A stretch of DNA of 64,000 nt from Pithys albifrons albifrons. Taxonomy: Eukaryota > Chordata > Aves > Passeriformes > Thamnophilidae. The notes under the pieces are model-generated. The model was not told the origin of the DNA. It saw only the letters and a program-made list of their open reading frames with translations, and did no database searches. Both the position numbers and the translations under genes were made by a program. Of this stretch, positions 55,560 to 64,000 are shown piece after piece. Location of the stretch: the NCBI RefSeq assembly GCF_047495875.1, contig NC_092475.1, positions 9,514,501 to 9,578,500 of the forward strand, written 5' to 3'. Numbering within the stretch: the first letter of the stretch is position 1; each line of letters opens with the position of its first letter.

Positions 55560-57390
55560 TGGCTGTCACGCTTCACTATATGTTCAATGTCACCCTGTAT
55601 CCTACACATAATCCCTTTGTGCGACAAGCAAAAAGAATAGTACATCGACTTTCACAACCTCAACGTAGCAAAAACTGTCTGTGGGGTAAAACCGGTTGGT
55701 TGGTGTTCTGTGTACCTAGAGCGGAGGTCGGTTATTCCAATGGCATTCCGAACTTTCCTATTATGAACATTTACAGTTACAATTACCGTGTTTATATTTT
55801 TAACTGAACACTGTGATAATGGGTTTTGTGATTGCAATTGACTTTACAAAACTCTTATTGGTAGAAAAATAGACATCAATTATGTAACTCTGGCGAGCTT
55901 AATTTGGCACCAAAATAGTCGAAGTACAATTCTGTTGTAAAGTTGTACAGAAAGTTATAGAGATTCTATTGTGACACTGGGGCATGGAAGGAAAACAATC
56001 CAACGTATGGCATTCCAGTTAGGGACACTGCTATGAGGTAGTTGAACAGGCACACTCTGTAGACATTTGTAACCGAGTCTGAGGCACCGCTTTCAGTCAA
56101 AAGCTCACTTTGTCAATCCTGTCTTTCTGGGGATGGGGTTTGTTTTGGGGAGGAGGGTAATGGGGGAGTTAGCAACTTGATTTCCAAACTCTTTACACTG
56201 GCAGATAACTGGGATTTGACTTCTAAAAGTGCTTTCATGCTCATATGACATGCATGACTAAGCCCCTTCCCACAGCAATAACTTACCTAGTTACACCTTA
56301 GATATTTTTCAGTAGTGAGAATTCTTGGTTCGCTGCCATGGACTTGCAATAGGAAAAGATTCAATTTTTTGAATGGCCTTATTAGTTTGGATGATACCAT
56401 GAAGTGATCTGCCACTTTTGCATTACTTTACTCTTAGATAAATCAAAATCTCCATGGTATTCCCATTTTGAATTTATCCTGAAAACTTCTTAAGTAATCC
56501 ACTGAGCCATCTCTAAGTTCACTTTATAGAAATTTTTCTCCCATTGGACCCTGTTCATCCTTGACCCTCTCACCTGTTTAAACTCCATTAAAGAATTTTA
56601 GACTCCCACATACACGTCATCCTTTCTTTGGTTCTGGGTGATGTCAGGATGGTGGGTGAGGCCTGAGCCTCCCTGAGGACAGGTTTCTTCCTTGGGTGTT
56701 TGAGAGCTGCCAGTGCTGTTGCAGCCTTCAGCTCTTGTCTGCCATTCTGTGGTAGTACCAGGATCTGGCTCAAATATTCAGGATTACCCATCTCATACTG
56801 GAATGCAGACCTACACATCTGTAACGCTTGTAACTTGTAATATTTGAGCTCCAAACATCCTCACCTAGTCATGTTCCGAACATGTCCCATTAAACAAAAC
56901 CTAGTAAGAGTTGCGTGAATAATGCAGTGGAAAAGATTAGGAATAGTCACCTGTCAGTCCCGCGGTATCATCCCCTGCCTTCACATTCCACTTAGGTATA
57001 GGATCCATCTGTTTGTCCATCTGTCTGCTGAGGAGAATTTCATGCACTGATTTTAAAACTCCCCTCTACTAGCTGAACAAATTGTGCAGTTAATACTTGG
57101 CGCTTGATAAACGCAGTAGTGAATGTGGAACCGAGCCTGTCTGTATATCTGGTAGCTCTTTTCGCTTTGTTTTTACTGACCAGTATTCTGCCTAAAGTTT
57201 GCTTCTGTGACGGTTATATTGCCTAGCACACACGTGGTTGTGAGAATAGTATAGCAAAAAGAAATACCTGGTTATTGATGTACTAGATTTGTGTATGTCT
57301 TTTAAACAGTTCTAGTTTCACCTTACACGAAATAATCAGGAAAGTGTAAAAGAATTCAAAAGTGGATAATAAAAAAAATTTTATCAGTTG
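55560..57390 (+). other. YWHAB: YWHAB 3' untranslated region
   Basis: The stretch after the stop codon to about 57390 has no gene-like frame and matches what is expected of the roughly 2-kb 3'UTR of YWHAB. Its sequence is AT-rich with several ATTTA-like cores. Candidate internal poly(A) hexamers ATTAAA lie at 56587-56592 and 56889-56894, and the main one at 57368. The exact cleavage site is inferred. Confidence 0.75.
57368..57373 (+). terminator. YWHAB: Probable YWHAB poly(A) signal AATAAA
   Basis: AATAAA is followed by an A-run and, 20-50 bases on, by a GT-rich stretch (GTTGGTCATGTCTGTTGTC). This is the expected arrangement for a cleavage/polyadenylation site. Confidence 0.75.
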
Positions 57391-58985
57391 GTCATGTCTG
57401 TTGTCTTTGCTGTGGTAGTGGCAAAACCTGTGGTAGTAAAATCACCACTTGTGTTAAATTCTCAGTTTGTGAATTATGTGAGTTGATTCATGGTTTCCAA
57501 ATACTAAATTACTCATTCCCCACACACTCTCAGAAAACACAGGTTGTCTTCTTTTTTTGTTGAGGTCATACTTGTAATATATTGTCATTGCAGGGCTTAA
57601 ATGCAACTGTAAATAACTATTTAAACTTGCCATGAGTCATTGCATACTATATGGTTAAACGTACCGTAAAAGGAGAAAAGTCTTGGTTACATTTAGAGGG
57701 TTTTTTCCCAAGGAATCTTTTAAATGCCCACTGTAATGCAGGGCTGGCCTCACCTCTGCACGCCCAGCTCTGCTTGTCTCAGCCCGTGGTGTGCAAAAAC
57801 AGCACTAAGAGAGGAAAGTGGAGGAGTATTCATAGACATAAGAGCAGTTGAAGGGATAATGGCAGTAACCAGGAAGCCTAAAAGCACCAAGGAGGCTGGT
57901 CCTTCCTGCTCCCAGAGCCTCCTGCTGCTGCAGTGGGACAACACAAAAGTGTGCACGGTGGAAAATGTCACCCGGCTGATTTTGACCACTCACTACAGAG
58001 GGCATTAGGCCAAAATCTAACCAGCTGCTGATGGAGCACTGCTCAGCCCTGTGCCATGGATTTAAATGGTGGTCCCCCTGTATCTATAATTATTGCTTGT
58101 CATTTTCTTCAGCCTTTATGGACAAACCTTCTCTTAAATGATTTTATAGTGTACACTAATTTCCAGTCTGACTCATACTGATGTGATTGTCAGCTCTGAG
58201 AAGAAAAACTGTTCTGCTGGCTGCTCCTGTTCCTAGACCACTTCTGCCTCAGTCCTTCTGTGTAACAGCTCCCATCCTTACTGTCTTGGGGAAATTGAGC
58301 TGCAGAGGGTGGTCTGCAGCAGTGAGTTGAGGGAATATCTCAATTTTTCAATTAATTCTGTTTTTTTGAGAAAGGACCCTCCAGCTGGCACAGCCACAGT
58401 GAGAGTTAAGGTGCACTCTTCGTGGTTAAGTCACCTAATTGGTGCCGCTGTGGCTTATTCCTAGCACTGATGCTTGTCTAACCCTTGGGTGAGGCAGCTT
58501 AGTGTGGGAAACCACCAGAACGGTTTTGCCAAAGTAAAGGTTCCCCTGATTGCCCTGCAGCTGACCCTTGGGAGGGGATGGGATGGGGTGCAGCTGGGTG
58601 CTGGGCAAGCTGCTAGTGGAATTGCACTGCCCGGGGCTAGAGGCTTCTTTGTGCTTTCATGCAGCGTTTCAGCGGCACAATTACATCCAGCTCAGCTGGG
58701 GTGCAATCTCTGTGGATGAAAAGTGACTTTACAGCAGTCGTGAGCCACACAGACAAAAGGTGATGGCAGAGGCCAGGATCCCATAGCCCGTGGGTCTCTG
58801 TTGGGTGCTGAGGGAGCTTGCTTTGGAGTCGGGAGTGTGACACTGCCCGGGTCTGATGGGTTTGTACCGAGCTGTGTAAGGCTCCCTCCTGCCCGTACTG
58901 CTTAACCTCAGGCAATTACAGACCAGAACGTGCATGTGACTTCCAAAACACTTCGAGGGTGGGACACACGCTGTTAAGGGCTGTC
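57391..58985. other. Short intergenic spacer between YWHAB and PABPC1L
   Basis: About 1.6 kb separates the YWHAB poly(A) site from the PABPC1L CpG island. I see no gene or recognisable repeat in it; the short open frames on both strands are unremarkable. Confidence 0.6.
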
Positions 58986-59350
58986 AGTGTTCCAGGGCGG
59001 CACGCAGCGCAATCCCAGTGCCTTTGGTTTGGGAAGACGCAGAAGTGTTGGAGATGCCCCAGCTGCGATCTGCGAAAACGAGGGGATGCAGCCCCCGAAC
59101 GCTGCAGCTCCGCGGAGCTGGGGCCGGGCGGGGTCCCGCGGAGGTGTCCGCACCGCACCGCACCTGGCGGGGGGCGGAGGGTCCCGTCCCGCCCCCGGGG
59201 CCGCCGCGGGAAGAGGCGGGCGGCTCCCGCAGCAGCGGCAGCTGCTGGAGCGGTCCCGCAGCCGAGCGCTGGGCGTGAGTGCGGGCCCGGGACCCACTGC
59301 CTGGCTCCGGCTCGGTGGGGCGGCTTCTCCGGGGCGGGGGTGACCGGGGA
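58986..59350 (+). promoter_or_regulatory. PABPC1L: CpG-island promoter, probable PABPC1L start region
   Basis: This is a compact CpG-rich block with GC-box-like CCCGCCCCCGG near 59188 and no TATA box. A GGGC|GTGAGT donor at 59274/59275 could end a non-coding first exon. It would splice to the strong pyrimidine-tract acceptor at 60404-60405, 20 bases before the PABPC1L ATG. Long frames across the island on both strands are compositional. Confidence 0.6.
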
Positions 59351-59643
59351 AGTGCGAGCAGTGCTCTGCTCCGTCGCCCCGTCGTATTCCCGGCGGTGTG
59401 AGCTTCCCCTTGGCCCCCGCCGGGCACGGGGGTTGTGCCGCCACTGCCCGGCCACTCCGGCCGCCTCCTCTCTGTCTGAGCCCCCTTCCCTCCCTGCCTC
59501 ACTGGCTGCGGGGGACTCTGGGTTTGCTCTGTTACCCTGCGCTCGTTTGGGGGGCACACTGCGAGGCGCATCTGGGCTGTGCGAGTAGCGGGGCTGTGTC
59601 ATAGAGCCCGTGCTGGTGACCACCCTTTGCTCCATGCACTTCT

Positions 59644-59646
<3 letters not shown>

Positions 59647-59680
<34 letters not shown>
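59647..59680. repeat. (GT)17 microsatellite
   Basis: Seventeen uninterrupted GT units lie in the inferred PABPC1L leader intron, about 370 bp past the candidate donor. Confidence 0.95.
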
Positions 59681-59682
<2 letters not shown>

Positions 59683-60409
59683 ATTTTGGGTATCTGTATG
59701 TATCTAAACAAGTGTCTCAGGTCTTTTGAGTTTTCAGGTAAGATCCCTGAAGTTTAGAAGCTTTTAGGGCAGGAGCTGCAATTCTGTGTTCCCAGGCAGT
59801 ACCTTGGGGGTCTCAAGCAGCAACTCTCCACACGTAACTTTATACCCAACTGAAACCAGGCAGAGACCGAGCATCAGTTTTCTTGCTCCAGGGACTTCAG
59901 CTGAGAAACTGGGAAGGGCTGGTTAAAGGGCTGTGTTTGCCTTGGTGGTGATGGAGTCCACTGCAGGGAGTTGTGTCAGCTGCAGGTCTGCTTCCTGCCT
60001 ATGGAAGCAAATCCACATTCCTTGGCTCTGCTCTGGCTGGAGAGAGCCGTTAAGGAGTTAAAATGGAACTCTCTGGTGGAGAAGGGCTACTTACCTTTTG
60101 AGGAATTAAACTCCATTTTATTTTTGGGGGGGTTTGAGTATTGAGAGAAGCAAGTCTGTGTGTGTAGTGTGTCCCTCTGGCTACTCCTGGGGTGTGCAAG
60201 GGCTGTTATATGCGTATCACCCCAGCTTGGCTTTTGCACCAGCATTGAAATATCCTGAAAAATTTGGGGATTGCGGAGTCCTTTGGCATTCCTGTTCCTG
60301 CTGCTGCTGGTGGGAAGGGAAGGCTGTGGCCTGCACTTGGTCTGTGGTTGCTGTAGGTAATCTGAAACCTGCACCCTGCAGCATTGGGTCTGTCTCTCTC
60401 TGCAGCTGA

Positions 60410-64000
<3,591 letters not shown>

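Noticed and set aside
58916..59635. Open frames up to 239 codons over the PABPC1L CpG island
   Set aside because: Compositional artefacts of CpG-rich DNA, overlapping each other in opposite strands.

Overview
This is nuclear DNA of a vertebrate, almost certainly a bird. The genes have introns, CpG-island promoters and GT-AG splice sites. The interspersed repeats I can identify are 3' fragments of CR1 LINEs, the dominant bird repeat. The gene order RIMS4 (-), YWHAB (+), PABPC1L (+) matches a conserved vertebrate neighbourhood (human 20q13). I cannot name the species; a songbird is a guess.

Layout. (1) 1-6.3 kb: the first coding exon of RIMS4 on the minus strand (5956-6052), its CpG-island promoter, and the start of a long intron 1 that runs off the left edge. 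The remaining RIMS4 exons are not in the window. (2) 6.3-42.6 kb: about 36 kb with no gene I can support. It holds CR1 fragments, a decayed 5S rRNA-like sequence on the minus strand (17598-17711), a C15 tract beside a perfect CRE palindrome (about 20.55 kb), and a 140-bp polypyrimidine tract with 24-bp tandem repeats (about 23.6 kb). The remainder is unassigned. (3) 42.6-57.4 kb: YWHAB (14-3-3 beta). It has a CpG island containing a 34-bp G-rich minisatellite, a probable non-coding exon 1 ending at 43136, and five coding exons that join to an intact 244-residue protein. A 1.8-kb 3'UTR ends near a poly(A) signal at 57368. (4) 59.0-64.0 kb: the 5' part of PABPC1L (embryonic poly(A)-binding protein). 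Five coding exons give the first 246 residues (RRM1, RRM2 and most of RRM3) before the window ends in intron 5.

The three genes do not form a pathway. RIMS4 is a presynaptic C2-domain protein, YWHAB a general phosphoserine/phosphothreonine adaptor, and PABPC1L an oocyte/early-embryo poly(A)-tail binder. YWHAB and PABPC1L run head-to-tail about 1.6-1.8 kb apart, while RIMS4 is divergent from YWHAB across the 36-kb gap.

I found no new enzymatic or defence system. The best second-look items are a strong-context upstream ORF overlapping the RIMS4 start, a probable GC-AG intron in PABPC1L, the 34-bp G-rich repeat in the YWHAB promoter, and the 5S rRNA-like sequence. Most long open frames elsewhere are CpG-island artefacts, frames that open on a non-ATG codon, or CR1 pieces.
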